A DNA stretch of 64,000 bases from Armigeres subalbatus. Lineage: Eukaryota > Arthropoda > Insecta > Diptera > Culicidae. The notes below the pieces were generated by a model. That model was not told the DNA's origin. It saw nothing but the letters and a program-made list of their open reading frames with translations, and searched no databases. Positions 41,825 to 52,826 of this stretch are shown in pieces. Positions within the stretch are counted from its first letter, which is position 1. Each line of letters begins with the position of its first letter. The DNA is taken from positions 66,631,203-66,695,202 of the forward strand of contig NC_085139.1 in NCBI RefSeq assembly GCF_024139115.2, read 5' to 3'. The position numbers and the translations under genes are program-made.

Positions 41825-43110
41825 TACGCTTCTGGGAAGCCTTCTTCAGAGCAGATCGAATACCTCCTTTCAAGATGTTGAGAAGCCTTCTTTGGCTGGT
41901 AAGCCGCCTTTCAAGAGACCTGTGTCTCCTAGCAAGAGGCCCGGATTCCTTGTTTTAAGACAGTCGGAAGCCTTTTTAAAAAAAAAAAACTCGGAAGCCT
42001 CCTTCCGAAAGGCTCGGAAGGTTCTTTTCAAAAGGCTCCTTTCAAGAGGCTCGAAAGCCTCCATTCAACAGGCTCGGAAGCCTCCTTTCAAGGACTCGGA
42101 AACTTCCTTTCAAGAGGCTTGGAAGCTGTCCGATCATGGTCGGTTAGCGGGGAACTGTCGGAATATTGACCTCGACAGCGGCCACCTTCCCACTTAAGTA
42201 TTGCCTGGACGAGCCACCAGTTTTACTCGGTAAGGGATGTGGACTGTATCTATGCCCTTCGGCTGAAAGGCCTCCAAGTCCTTACGATAGCGACTATTTT
42301 CAGCTTTGAGAAAGGCTGGTTATTTTGGCTAGTCCAGAAAAGTAGCTGTTAATTTCGTTCAAAAGTATATTTCACGTCAATGGTTTACAAACAACTGAAT
42401 CTGCATTCTGATTGGTCGGCCAATCAACGTGCTTCATGTATCCAAGTCGTCATCGCTGTCGGTACTCTCGTCTTGGACTTCTTTTTCTTCGTAATTGTTG
42501 GTGGCCGGGACTTCGCACAACGCACGCCAACAAGCATGTAAATCGATAATTGACGTTCGGGTGGGTAGTAGTGCGTGTTTATTATTTAATGGTGAAATAC
42601 ATAAACAAACAATCCGAAATGGTCACTCATGTTCGCCTTATGCGCGGACAGAAGCCTCCTTTCAAGAGGCTTTGAAGCCTCCTTTCAAAAAGTTAAGAAG
42701 CCTCTCTACAAGGGGCTCTTATTAAAAGGTGCTTAAGCATACTTTCAAGGGATTCAGAAGCTTCTTTCAAGAGGCCTCCTTTTAAGAGGAACAGAAGTCT
42801 TCTTTCAAAAAACTCGAAAGGTTCATTTTAAGAGACTTGAAAGCGAAGACTTTCAAGTTAATTGGAAGCCTCCTTTCAAGAGCCTCAGAAGCCTCCCTTC
42901 AAGAAGATCGGAATTCTTCTTTCAAGAGGTTCAGAACCGTCTTTTCAAGATGCAAAGGAAGCCTTCTTTTAAATGGCTCGAAAGCCGCCATTCAAGAGAC
43001 TCGAAAGCTTCTCTACAAGAGGCTCAGAAGCCACTATCAAGAGCTGCGGAAGCCTATTTCCAAGAGATGCAGAAGCTCCTTTCAAGAGGCTCAGAAGCCT
43101 ACTTTCAAGG
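41825..43110. repeat. Tandem array of AAGCCTCCTTTC + AAGAGGCTCGG units (copy 2)
   Basis: Same unit as the 5790-7680 array, with fewer and more diverged copies. It is interrupted at about 42125-42650 by non-repetitive DNA that I could not assign. Confidence 0.75.
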
Positions 43111-43177
43111 GGGGGGTACCACAATCAATGAAAAAGTTCTAAGGGGTACCTCTCAAGAAAAAGGTTGAGAACCGCTG

Positions 43178-43340
43178 CTCTATTGTGCGGCCAAATGATA
43201 TGTTTTGCCAAACGACATTTCCGGCGAAACGACATCTTCGACCAAATGGCTCTTCTTGTTTAACGACCATTTCGGCCTAACGACTTTTTCGGTCGAATTA
43301 CTCTTTTTGCCAACTAACATTTCGATTGAGTGGCATAATT
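43178..43340. repeat. Composite repeat, GGCCAAATG part, right of hAT
   Basis: GCGGCCAAATGATATG, GCCAAACGACATTTCCGGCG, TTTCGGCCTAACGAC: degenerate units of the 28.4-29.6 kb array type. With 40855-41044 it forms one composite copy into which the hAT inserted. Confidence 0.6.
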
Positions 43341-44314
43341 TTTGCGTGACGTTATGATAATATTACTTTTTAAGATGTTCTCAAGATTCGATCTTGTGCG
43401 ACAAATGTTCTTTCATAAGAAACATCACTATAGTTTTTCTATAGCGAGCCTGCGAGCCTACTGAGAGCATATATGTATTGTATATATAAGCTAATTTGAA
43501 TCTAGAAGCCTTCAAAATATTATATAGATCTTTGCTGCATTTTCTAAGCTAAATAAAATTGTTCCTATTCTTGTTTTGTTTAGAAACGAAAAACGTTGTT
43601 TTTCTCTTATTGTCAATACGGACTGCTTGTCGGGTTCTGTATCAATGCTTTTTTTTATCTGTGGGATTATGCGAGAATCATGGTTTGTTTTCGCATATAT
43701 TATTATCAAGCAAGAACTTGATGAAAATTAATATTTTGTATAACTATCATCAGTTTGGAAGCACATCTTTATAATATGGTAATATTTGGGTGTAAACATA
43801 TGTTTTTTAATCATTTGATCCCCTGTTTGATTTGAACAATGTATGTTCTTCAACAGTGTGAAGGGATTATTCTTAAAGCCTCATAATTTATCATACAAAC
43901 GTGATAAAATGTTAAAGTGTTATTGATAAGTTTTATGCGGAGCAGAAATAAGTACATAAATGGAACTTTGCATTTTTTATGCATCCTTTATGTATTGCTA
44001 CGCTTAATTGTTTTCTTTTTTTCTCTCGTTTCAGAGGGCGAGTAATGGCGCTTGGCTTGTATAGGCCAGGGCACTAGACTAAAAACTGTGTTCTATCCCT
44101 GGACGAGATGTCCCCGTTATATGGCTTGAATGTGGAATCAAGTTGAGAATTGATTTTCATAGTTATACTAAAAAACGCTGCACAGTAGGCCTGGCCGCTT
44201 TCATGTTTGAACTACACAGAAAAAATAAAGAACCTAAAAAAAAGTTTAAAGAACTCAACTTTAAGTACGAAGTTCAAATTTTTAACTCAAAAGTAAGTAG
44301 TTTTCTCACTTCCT
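43341..44314. other. Unassigned AT-rich DNA
   Basis: Nothing recognised. It ends in the duplication ATCATGAA of the element that follows. Confidence 0.45.
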
Positions 44315-44749
44315 ATCATGAATAGAGTTGTGCGCCGCCGCGCCACGCCACCGCCACCGACTGTTTTTGGCACGCCATTGCCGTCGATATTTTTACATCG
44401 GTGCGCCGCCGTTTGAAATTTGTCACGCCGCTGATCTATAATTTTTCACGCCGATTCAAATTTGTATAAGTCCACAGAATTTTTCGTGAAAATTCCGAAG
44501 ATTCAATGGAGATTCTATAGAATTTTCTGATAGATATACATACCAAAGACTAATTAGTTTTTGTACATACTGCATCATGTTGCAGCTGCAGATATTTTCC
44601 GTGAAAATACGTGTAAATAGTTTCCTTGGAAGTTCCATACAAATTTCTGTCGGTATTTCGGAAAGCTCTCCGTAAAAACTAAGGCGAACTTCCACTGGAA
44701 ATTCTAAATGATTTTTGAACGATATTGATTGGCTGAAACCCATTTGAAA

Positions 44750-45400
44750 TATTGTTTGACAGAAACCCATTTGACCGAAAGTTGTTTGTATGAATATGTT
44801 ATTTGACGGAACAAGTAAATTGGCTTCGCTCAATTGGCGGAAAATGTCATTTGATCAAAATAAAAATACGCTTACTAGTTCCTTTGGCTGAAGAAGTCGG
44901 TTGTCCGAATGGTCGAGTAATCGTTTGTCAGAAAGGGTCATTTGGTCGAAATGAGCATTCGGCAGAAAGTGTCGTTCGGTTGAACTAACCATTTTTCCGA
45001 AAAAGTCGTTTAGCCGACAGATTGTTTCGCAGAAAGGACATTTTCGGGCCAATTGACTCTTTCTGCAAAAAAACATCCTTTCTGCAAAAAAAACATCCTT
45101 TCTACCAAACGGCATTTTCGACCAAATGATCTATTCGGTCAAACAACATTTCCGGTTAAACGATTATTTCACGTTAAGCCAGAAAGTCCTCTAGCCGAAT
45201 TCCATTTGTCAGAAACGGCTATTAGGAGATGGTTTGGCCGAAAATAACAGCCAAGGGGACGACATTCGGTCAAACGACGGGAAGTGATGACTAGGTGGAG
45301 TTCACAATGCTGAAAGGTGTTTGGCAGAATATATCTTTCAGCCGAAGCATATCTGGCCGTTTAGCCGAAATATGCCTACCAATGAATCGCCCACTTTGAG
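44750..45400. repeat. Degenerate TTTGGCCGAAA-type array
   Basis: Repeated phrases such as GGTCATTTGGTCGAAATGAG, CATTCGGCAGAAAG and GCCAAACGGCATTTTCGACC in both orientations, related to the array at 28.4-29.6 kb. A smaller patch is at about 45740-45830. Confidence 0.55.
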
Positions 45401-45879
45401 CGTGCTTATAGCGGAACATTAGGAGTTAACTTTCTGAAATCAGTATCAGTATGGTATGCATCTAAGGCTCGATTTCTCAAAATTAAGTATTAAAAAATAT
45501 TTGATAGGCATAATAGCGGATACCTTCCTTCATAACCGGTACCAAATATTTTTCCATGAAAAGATCGTAATTTTGAGAAAACCCGCGTTAGATGTCTTTC
45601 GCCATACACATTTCTGGCGGTTAACTCATGCTGGTTATTTACGCATATACAATAGCGCCTGTATGTGGAAGCGGGGGTAGAAAATCAGCCACTGCCAATA
45701 ATTCATTTAAAAAAATGGACATGCGTTCGAAAATATCGTTTGGAACTGGTCATTTGGTCGAAAAAGTCGTTAGGACAAATAGAAAATTCCGAAATGGTCC
45801 TTTGGCCAAACGGGTCGATATTTTTAACCATAAACTGAGCAGAATTAAATAGCACAATAAAAACAAATCGTGATTCGAT

Positions 45880-46040
45880 GGTAAAACGAAAGAAAGAAGA
45901 AAGAGAAAGGAAGAAGAAAGAAGGTAGACGGAAGAGGGAAAAAGAAAGGAAGAAAGAAGAAGAAATCAGGAAGAAGGAAGACGGGAGAAAGAAGGAAGAA
46001 AACGGTAGAAAGAAGAAGGAAAAAGAAAGAAAAAAAGACA
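45880..46040 (+). repeat. Purine-rich (GAAAGAAG)n microsatellite
   Basis: About 160 bases almost entirely A and G. Gives a lysine/glutamate-rich frame that is not a gene. Confidence 0.85.
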
Positions 46041-46042
46041 GA

Positions 46043-46143
46043 ATCACCGTTCAGAGGTCGCACTGTCGCACAGACTGAACACTTAACATCTAGCATGAGA
46101 CAACGGACAGGACATTTCACACAACACCCAGTGGACCAGTGGA
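46043..46143 (-). mobile_element. tRNA-derived SINE, 3' fragment (minus strand)
   Basis: On the minus strand: CTCCACTGGTCCACTGGGTG, ATGTCCTGTCCGTTGTCTCA, GCTAGATGTTAAGTGTTCAG, matching the bodies at 11146 and 12966. The tRNA-like head is missing. Confidence 0.7.
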
Positions 46144-46399
46144 GAACAGCAATTTATTCACTAATGTGACGTTTGCAACAATTTGGATTTTGTCGGCACA
46201 ACATGAAATTTTCCCGCGAGACTCTAACTTTGTATTTTTCCTGTTGATGATTGAAAAAGAAATCGGTTCCGAGATGAACTTTATTCAAAGCGCAACGCTA
46301 ACGTCGGTAGTTGAATCCCAAGCAAGTATCGGAAGGAGACCATGCAAACAATTGATTCGCATTATGACTGAAGAAAATTGTATGGCGTCAGTATTGATG

Positions 46400-46625
46400 T
46401 TTGCTACAGATTTTTTGACGTAAACTACGTCTAAGGGGAAGACTCAGATACAGGGTGTAAAACGGAAATTTCCAAATTCGAGACCGTCACAAAAATTAGG
46501 ATAGATTACAAACGCTAATAGCGTCTTTATCTTTCGATGGATTTTCGACATTTGCTTATCAATCGATTCGGAAACCCTTCAGCAATTTGCCAATTCTATT
46601 GATTATCATTGAATGCTTATTTTTT
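46400..46625 (+). repeat. PR repeat copy 3, 5' part only
   Basis: TTGACGTAAACTACGTCTAA, GGTGTAAAACGGAAATTTCC, GACCGTCACAAAAATTAGG, TTTATCTTTCGATGGATTTT, CAATCGATTCGGAAACCCTT. It stops before the CCAAT and TATA region, where AT-rich DNA and a MITE follow. Confidence 0.65.
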
Positions 46626-46761
46626 TTACAATCTACATGCTACATCTACATTTACAGTTACATCAAACAACTGAAAACCGAAATACGTCACTCCAAAATT
46701 ACGAGGTGACAATGTTAGAAAGAGACAAAAGATAGGAAAAATAAAACGAGTCACCTTAAGG

Positions 46762-46922
46762 GAAGATCCATTAATTACGAAACGAAAAAATTGGGCATTT
46801 CCAACCCCCCCCCCCCCATGGCACACTTTTTGTATGAAGCATCTAAAAATAATGTTGTTGCAAACGTCATACTTCGCCAAACCCCGCTACCCTCTTTAAG
46901 CGATACGTAATTTGTGGACGCT
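46762..46922. mobile_element. Palindromic MITE, GATCCATTAATTACG ends (copy 2)
   Basis: Same family as 18153-18315 and 57021-57183: AGATCCATTAATTACGAAAC at the left, GCGATACGTAATTTGTGG at the right, a C-run (13 C) in the centre. Diverged. Confidence 0.6.
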
Positions 46923-48084
46923 TATTAAGAGCCACTTTCATTGATGGTAGCCGATCGTTAGTACTTCAGACAAGAAAATTTAATTTGAGCGCTGATGTTG
47001 ATGACGACGACCGCACGATCCACACCATCGGTGAGAATAAGATTTCCGGTAGGAGCTCCGCTGATGCCGATGGTGGGACCATAATCTGCTTTTCGCGACA
47101 TCTCGAACGAAATAGCTCGCGCGCGCAGAAGAGCTGCTTTCTTGTAATCAATAAAGTTGAACCTGTAGCCACGCCCCTCTGGTGAGTGTGTGACGGTTAC
47201 ACAATACTTGCAGCCATACCGGACAAAAAAGAGGCGGGACTAATGGGCCATCTTTATTGATTATATGAAAACTGCTTTCCTCCGCGCGCGTGGCATTTCA
47301 TTTGAAATGTCGCGGAGAGCTGTCCCAGCATTGCATTGGTGGAGTTGCTGAGTGAAATAATCGGTTCTTCTCAGGACCACCATTCTATACAAAGGAAGAG
47401 GCGAGGCGAATATTATTCAAAGAGCAAATTAACCACTTGGCGACGCCATAATGTTGCCGTCCGTAGCAGAATCACGAGTGCGCGGGGGGGGGGGGGGAGA
47501 TTCTATATAATATGAATTTGTATGAATGGCATCAGTGGCAGCCAAGTGAAATTTTTCTCAAGATTCTTATTTGGTTTTGTTGCAGTTTGCGATTGGGAAG
47601 GCGGATCATTAACAATCGGTCGAAAGATTACTAGCTTCTGTTGAGCTAGTGATTTGAAAGCCGAATGATAGATCATCTATCAGATCCAACGGTCCTTTTA
47701 AGGGCAATAAATTTTACATGAGAGAAAGGGGGTTTGACTGAGAATAAATTCGTTTGAAAAATCAAAATCATCGATGGGACGCAACGATGACGTATGTACT
47801 TTTGTAGGAAATCATTCAGTTGTTATTGTCAGCAGCAAGTAAAATTCGAGCAATCATTTGGTTGGTGTTATTTGTAATTATGTACAAAGAGCGAAACACA
47901 TCCAAAAATTCAATCATAAAAATGGCATCTAAAGGAACTCAATCTTAAAAATTGCATCTCAAAAGCACAAAATATAATCACATGGCGATGCAGAAATTAG
48001 ATGTCGGAAGTGCAATCACAAGCGTGCGTGGGAGGGAGTAGCTGGAATAAATATATTCATATGAATGGTAAATTGGTAATGTGA
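46923..48084. other. Unassigned region with a histone-type stem-loop
   Basis: Contains GC-rich stretches, a 14-G run near 47484, and a hairpin at 47363 that fits the histone mRNA 3' end. No histone frame was found upstream of it. The phrase ATTCAAAG-GCAAAT ... CGCGAGTGCGC following the hairpin recurs at about 49400-49480. Confidence 0.4.
47363..47378 (+). promoter_or_regulatory. Histone mRNA 3'-end-like stem-loop
   Basis: GGTTCTTCTCAGGACC followed by ACCA: a 6-bp stem (one G-T pair), a 4-base loop TCTC, then ACCA, matching the metazoan histone stem-loop layout. A purine-rich AAAGGAAGAGGCGAGGCG lies 14 bases on, where the U7 snRNA-pairing element would be. A degraded relative (GTTCTTTTTAGAAC then CAAAA) is at about 49347-49360. 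Without an associated histone frame this is likely a relic. Confidence 0.4.
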
Positions 48085-48403
48085 TCGCATTTTGACGTGA
48101 ACTACTTCTAAGGGGGATACTCTGATACAGGGTGCAAGATGAACATTTCAAAATTGGGGACCGTCACGTAGTCATGTAAGATTTTAAACGATAATCTTTA
48201 TCTTTTGATGGATTTTTGAGGTTTATATATCAAACGCATCGGAAACTATCCACAAATTTGCAAATGTTATTGAAACTTTTGATTATCAACGTTAAACTAG
48301 TGGAAATTTCAATTCTTTCCAAACCCAGTAAAAAATTCAGTTCTAATCAATAATCCTGCATCCCCAACACGGACATCAGGTTGTTATTAGTTAGGTCCTT
48401 TTC
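48085..48403 (+). repeat. PR repeat copy 4, upstream part
   Basis: TTTGACGTGAACTACTTCTA, ACCGTCACGTAGTCATG, CTTTATCTTTTGATGGATTT, CAATTCTTTCCAAACCCAGT, CAACACGGACATCA. After an inserted Jockey tail it continues at 48665 with GCATAAAAGACTCGTGTCTC, a TATA-like box followed by the expected start region. Confidence 0.6.
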
Positions 48404-48419
48404 GCTCGGCGCTCCATTT

Positions 48420-48648
48420 GTAAATATTAGTGTACATAGTAGTTAGGTTATCAAATTTCTGAAATAATCAATTCCTCCTAAAGGATGATATGGTAAATCA
48501 AGCTAGATAATCTTTTGAAATTTCATTGAAAATAACCTAAAAAAGAGACTAAAGTTGAAGGGCCTTGTGGCCAACCACTTGAATTGTTTTTAAAATACTG
48601 TACTATACAAAAATTGAAAAATAAACGAATTTAAGTCAAAAAAAAAAA
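48420..48648 (+). mobile_element. 5'-truncated Jockey copy (3' UTR only) with poly(A)
   Basis: Flanked by an exact 16-bp duplication GCTCGGCGCTCCATTT (48404-48419, 48649-48664). It contains GTACATAGTAGTTAGGTTAT, which matches the inverse of the Jockey 3' UTR at about 35395-35420, and ends in about 11 A. These are the signs of target-primed reverse transcription with early stopping. Confidence 0.85.
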
Positions 48649-48664
48649 GCTCGGCGCTCCATTT

Positions 48665-49360
48665 CTCTATGCATAAAAGACTCGTGTCTCATACGTGCGC
48701 GTTATTTTCGTTGGAGCATTCTCAGAGAGCGGACTCGATGCTTCATAGCCTTGAGCCAGCATTGGAGGCGATTGTCGAGCGGAGAGTGGATCATGGCGTT
48801 GGGTAGCGATCCCAGCGACAAAGGCATCCCACAGCGATAGGCGGCAGTCAACGATGGTGGAGCGACGGTCGGGACGGCAGCCTCACTGGAGTGAAAATTT
48901 TGCCCGGTTGCGGTCCAAGCGACAACGGCTGCCGCGTTGATGTTGGTCGCGTCGTCAATGGTGGAGCTGCGGTAATTGCTGATAGTGAATGGAATCATTA
49001 AAAGTAAATCAATTCTTTTGATCACCATCCAAGCCACCTTGGAAAAATGGTGTTAAGCTGAGAGGATTGTCCAAAGTGCAACAACTAGTGACCAGCACAC
49101 TCTTGGCGTTCAGTAAATTCTTCTAGCAAGATTCTGAATTTGGTTATATTCTGTCAGTGATTTCCAATGCGTACCATTGAGAAAAATAACAATACAAAAT
49201 TGGTCAATTGGAGACAAACTTCGGTTAGTTACGCAAAACTTCGGTTAGTTAGAAAATTTAAATGCATGGATGATATCAGTAGCATTCAACTAAAATTTTC
49301 ATTTTTGCTGTTGGGGATTGGAATTGCACATTATCGAAGGTTGATCTGTTCTTTTTAGAA
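48665..49360 (+). repeat. PR repeat copy 4, downstream part
   Basis: Starts with the TATA-like CATAAAAG (about 48669), then a GC-richer transcribed-looking stretch, and ends near the degraded histone-type hairpin at 49347. Frames up to 111 codons on the minus strand are unrecognised. Whether the whole stretch belongs to the PR family is uncertain. Confidence 0.4.
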
Positions 49361-49764
49361 CCAAAATTTTATACAAGAGAATATTTATCCGAAACTAATT
49401 CTATTCAAAGTGCAAATGGCGAGGGCGACAGTTCAATCAAAACAATGCAGTCAGTAGTGAAATCGCGAGTGCGCTTTGTTCACCGAGGTGCGCCTTCAGC
49501 GATATGACGGCAATTATCCTTGATTACTGACATTTTAATGGTTAAATCAACAAATAGATCAACCAACTGGTCGCAGTGGAAAATGTACCCAACAAGGAAA
49601 ACAAAATGGTTTAATACAGTAAAGATTCCAATTTAACCTGACAAATTATTATTTGCTAATAGAAATACCCAAATTTAGTTAAGCTCATTTAGAAGATTTT
49701 TCGAAAAATAAGAAAACACAACAATATAATTGATTTTTTTTCAAGTTAAAAACCTAACAAATTA
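49361..49764. other. Unassigned AT-rich DNA
   Basis: Nothing recognised except a phrase shared with 47400-47490. It runs to the RTE target duplication. Confidence 0.4.
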
Positions 49765-49942
49765 AACAAACAAAACTAATTATTTTATTATTTAATCAGA
49801 CTAAGGCCGAAGTGGCCTGTGCGGTATATAAGAGTCTTCTCCATTCGGCTCGGTCCATGGCTACACGTCGCCAACCACGCAGTCTACGGAGGGTCCGCAA
49901 GTCATCTTCCACCTGATCGATCCACCTTGCCCGCTGCGCACC

Positions 49943-51110
49943 TCACCTTCTTGTGCCCGTCGGATCGTTGTCGAGAACCATTTTCACCGGGTTACTGTCC
50001 GACATTCTGGCTACGTGCCCGGCCCATCGCAGTCGTCCGATTTTCGCGGTGTGAACGATGGATGGTTCTCCCAACAGCTGATGCAATTCGTGGTTCATTC
50101 GCCTCCTCCACGTACCGTCCGCCATCTGCACCCCACCATAGATGGTACGCAGCACTTTCCTTTCGAAAACTCCAAGTGCGCGTTGGTCCTCCACGAGCAT
50201 CGTCCAGGTCTCGTGTCCGTAGAGGACTACCGGTCTAATTAGCGTTTTGTAGATTGTCAGTTTGGTACGGCGGCGAACTCTATTCGATCGGAGCGTCTTG
50301 CGGAGTCCAAAGTACGTACGATTTCCAGCCACTATGCGTCTCCGAATTTCTCTGCTGGTGTCATTTTCGGCAGTCACCAGTGAGCCCAAGTACACAAATT
50401 CTTCAACCACCTCGATTTCGTCACCACCGATGCAAACTCGCGGTGGGTGGCTCACATCGTCTTCTCTTGAACCTCTTCCGATCATGTACTTCGTCTTCGA
50501 CGTGTTGATGACTAGTCCGATCCGCTTAGCTTCCCTCTTCAGTCTGATGTAGGCTTCCTCCATCTTCTCAAAGTTACGTGCCATAATATCTATGTCGTCG
50601 GCGAAACCAAATAGCTGGACGGACTTATTGAAAATTGTACCACTCGTGTTAATCCCTGCTCTTCGTATTACCCTTCCAAAGCGATGTTGAATAGCAGACA
50701 CGAAAGACCATCACCTTGCCGTAACCCACTGCGCGTTTCGAAGAGACTCGAGAATGCCCTGAAACTCGAACTACGCGCATCACCCGATCCATCGTCGCTT
50801 TGATCGACCGTGTCAGTTTATCCGGAAATCCGTGTTCGTGCATTAGCTGCCATAGCTGGTCTCGATCGATTGTATCATATGCGGCTTTGAAGTCGATGAA
50901 TAGATGATGGGTTGTATTCGCGGCATTTCTGCAGTACTTGGCGAATGGCGAACACCTGGTCCGTGGTGGAGCGTTCGCCCATAAAACCCGCCTGGTACTG
51001 CCCCACGAACTCCCTTGCAGTTGGTGCTAGTCGACGGCATAAAATTTGGGAGAGTACCTTGTAGGCGGCGTTCAGCAATGTGATTGCGCGGTAGTTGCTA
51101 CAATCCAGCT
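49943..51110 (-). pseudogene. RTE ORF: remainder of reverse transcriptase, in pieces
   Basis: Three frames: 51180-50875 (GDKLDCSNYRAITLLNAAYK, FVGQYQAGFMGERSTTDQVF), 50843-50649 (HEHGFPDKLTRSIKATMDRV), 50701-49943 (LFGFADDIDIMARN with the catalytic aspartates, VYLGSLVTAENDTS, TLIRPVVLYGHETW, VFERKVLRTIYGG). Short deletions near 50910 and 50750 and a frame change near 50700 separate them. The last frame of 253 codons is otherwise clean. Confidence 0.8.
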
Positions 51111-52826
51111 TATCGCCCTTTTGTAGATGGGACACACGACACCTTCCATCCACTCCTGCGGCAAAACTTCCTCCTCCCAAATCTTGGTAATGACCCAGTG
51201 CAGCGCTCTAGCCAGTGCCTCACCACCGTGTTTAAATAGCTCTCCTGGTAGTTGGTCAACCCCAGGGGCTTTGTTGTTCTTCAGCCGGCCAATCTCCTCC
51301 TGGATTTCCTGGAGATCCGGAGCCGGTAGAATTATGTCCTGCGCGCGTTCTCCCAGGTCCATCACCATACCGCCATCTTCGTCTGCCACATCGCCATTCA
51401 GGTGTTCTTCGTAGTGCTGCCGCCACCTTTGGATCACCTCACGCTCGTTCGTAAGAAGGTTCCCGTTTATATCCTTACACATATCAGGCTGTGGCACGTG
51501 GCCCTTACGTGAACGGTTTAACTTCTCATAGAACTTTCGTGTGTTATTAGCGCGGTACAGTTGCTCCGTTTCTTCACGGTCTCGATCTTCCTGCTGGCGC
51601 TTTTTCCTCCGGAAAATCGAGTTTTGTCTGTTCCGCGCCTGTTTATATCGTGCCTCGTTCGCCCTCGTGCGGTGTTGCAGCAATCTCGCCCATGCTGCAT
51701 TCTTCTCTTCCACTAACTGCTCACATTCGCCGTCATACCAGTCGTTTCTCTGATCCGGGGGCACCGTGCCAAGTGCAGCGGTTGCGGTGCTACCAATGGC
51801 GGATCGAATATCTCTCCAGCCATCTTCAAGAGACGCTGCGCCTAGCTGCTCTTCCGTTGGAAGTGCCACTTCCAGCTGCTGCGCGTATTCTTGGGCTAGT
51901 CTACCATCTTGTAGCCGCCCAATGTTAAGCCGGGGCGTCCGACTTCGACCCGTATTGTACACCGTCGAGAGTTTTGAGCGCAGGCATACTGCAACGAGGT
52001 AGTGGTCGGATTCAATATTCGCACTGCGGTAAGTGCGGACGTTCGTGATGTCGGAGAAGAATTTACCGTCGATTAGAACGTGGTCGATTTGGTTTTCCGT
52101 TTCTTGGTTAGGTGATCTCCATGTGGCCTTGTGGATATTTTTGCGGGGAAAGAAGGTGCTTCGGACTACCATTCCGCGGGAGGCTGCGAAGTTTATGCAT
52201 CGTTGGCCGTTGTCATTCGATACGGTGTGCAGACTATCCGGTCCGATGACCGGTCTATACATTTCCTCCCTTCCTACCTGTGCGTTCATGTCACCGATGA
52301 CGATTTTGACGTCCCGCAGTGGGCATCCATCGTATGTCTGCTCCAGCTGTGCGTAGAACGCTTCTTTCTCGTCGTCGGGTCTCCCTTCGTGTGGGCAGTG
52401 CACGTTGATGATGCTATAGTTGAAGAAACGGCCTTTAATCCTCAGCTTGCACATCCTTGCGTTGATTGGCTGCCACCCAATCACGCGTTGGCGCATCTTA
52501 CCCAGCACTATGAAGCCGGTTCCCAGCTCGTTGGTGGTACCACAGCTTTGGTAGAAGGTAGCCGCTCGATGCCCGCTTTTCCACACTTTCTGTCCTGTCC
52601 AGCAAATCTCCTGCAGCGCCACGACGTCGAAGTTGCGGGGATGTAATTCATCGTAGATCATCCTGTCGCAACCTGCGAAACCTAGCGACTTGCAATTCCA
52701 TGTTCCAAGCTTCCAATCGTGATCCTGTATTCGTCGCCTAGGTCTTTGCCGATTATATCGAGTCGCATTATCTCTTATATTGTTCGTAATGATTGGTTTT
52801 CTAGGCGGCTTATTGGGCCTGCGCAA
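51072..52826 (-). pseudogene. RTE ORF: AP endonuclease and start of reverse transcriptase
   Basis: 584 codons. Residues about 38-285 are the endonuclease: LGTWNCKSLG, VVALQEICW (catalytic Glu), GDMNAQVG (Asp/Asn), ENQIDHVLI and SDHYLVAV (Asp/His). A lysine/arginine-rich linker follows (EEKNAAWARLLQHRTRANEA), then the first RT blocks (LKNNKAPGVDQLPGELFKHG, VVCPIYK). A one-base loss after the PIYK motif at about 51113 shifts the frame; the next RT blocks are in 51180-50875. The protein would nick target DNA and prime reverse transcription there. Confidence 0.85.

Larger units (their letters stand above)
41045..43177. mobile_element. Satellite-bearing non-autonomous hAT, CAGCGGTTCTCAACC ends (copy 2)
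   Basis: The same 15-bp TIRs as 5008-7734, the same inner GGGGTACATGTACCCCTGGG and GGGTACCTCTCAAGAAAAAG, and an exact 8-bp duplication CTCTATTG (41037-41044, 43178-43185). It lacks the RTE fragment of copy 1, contains a Feilai-like SINE, and has its satellite in two blocks (about 41825-42125 and 42650-43110) split by about 525 bases of unassigned sequence. Confidence 0.85.

Noticed and set aside
45878..46078. Lysine/glutamate-rich frame
   Set aside because: It is the purine microsatellite at 45880-46040.
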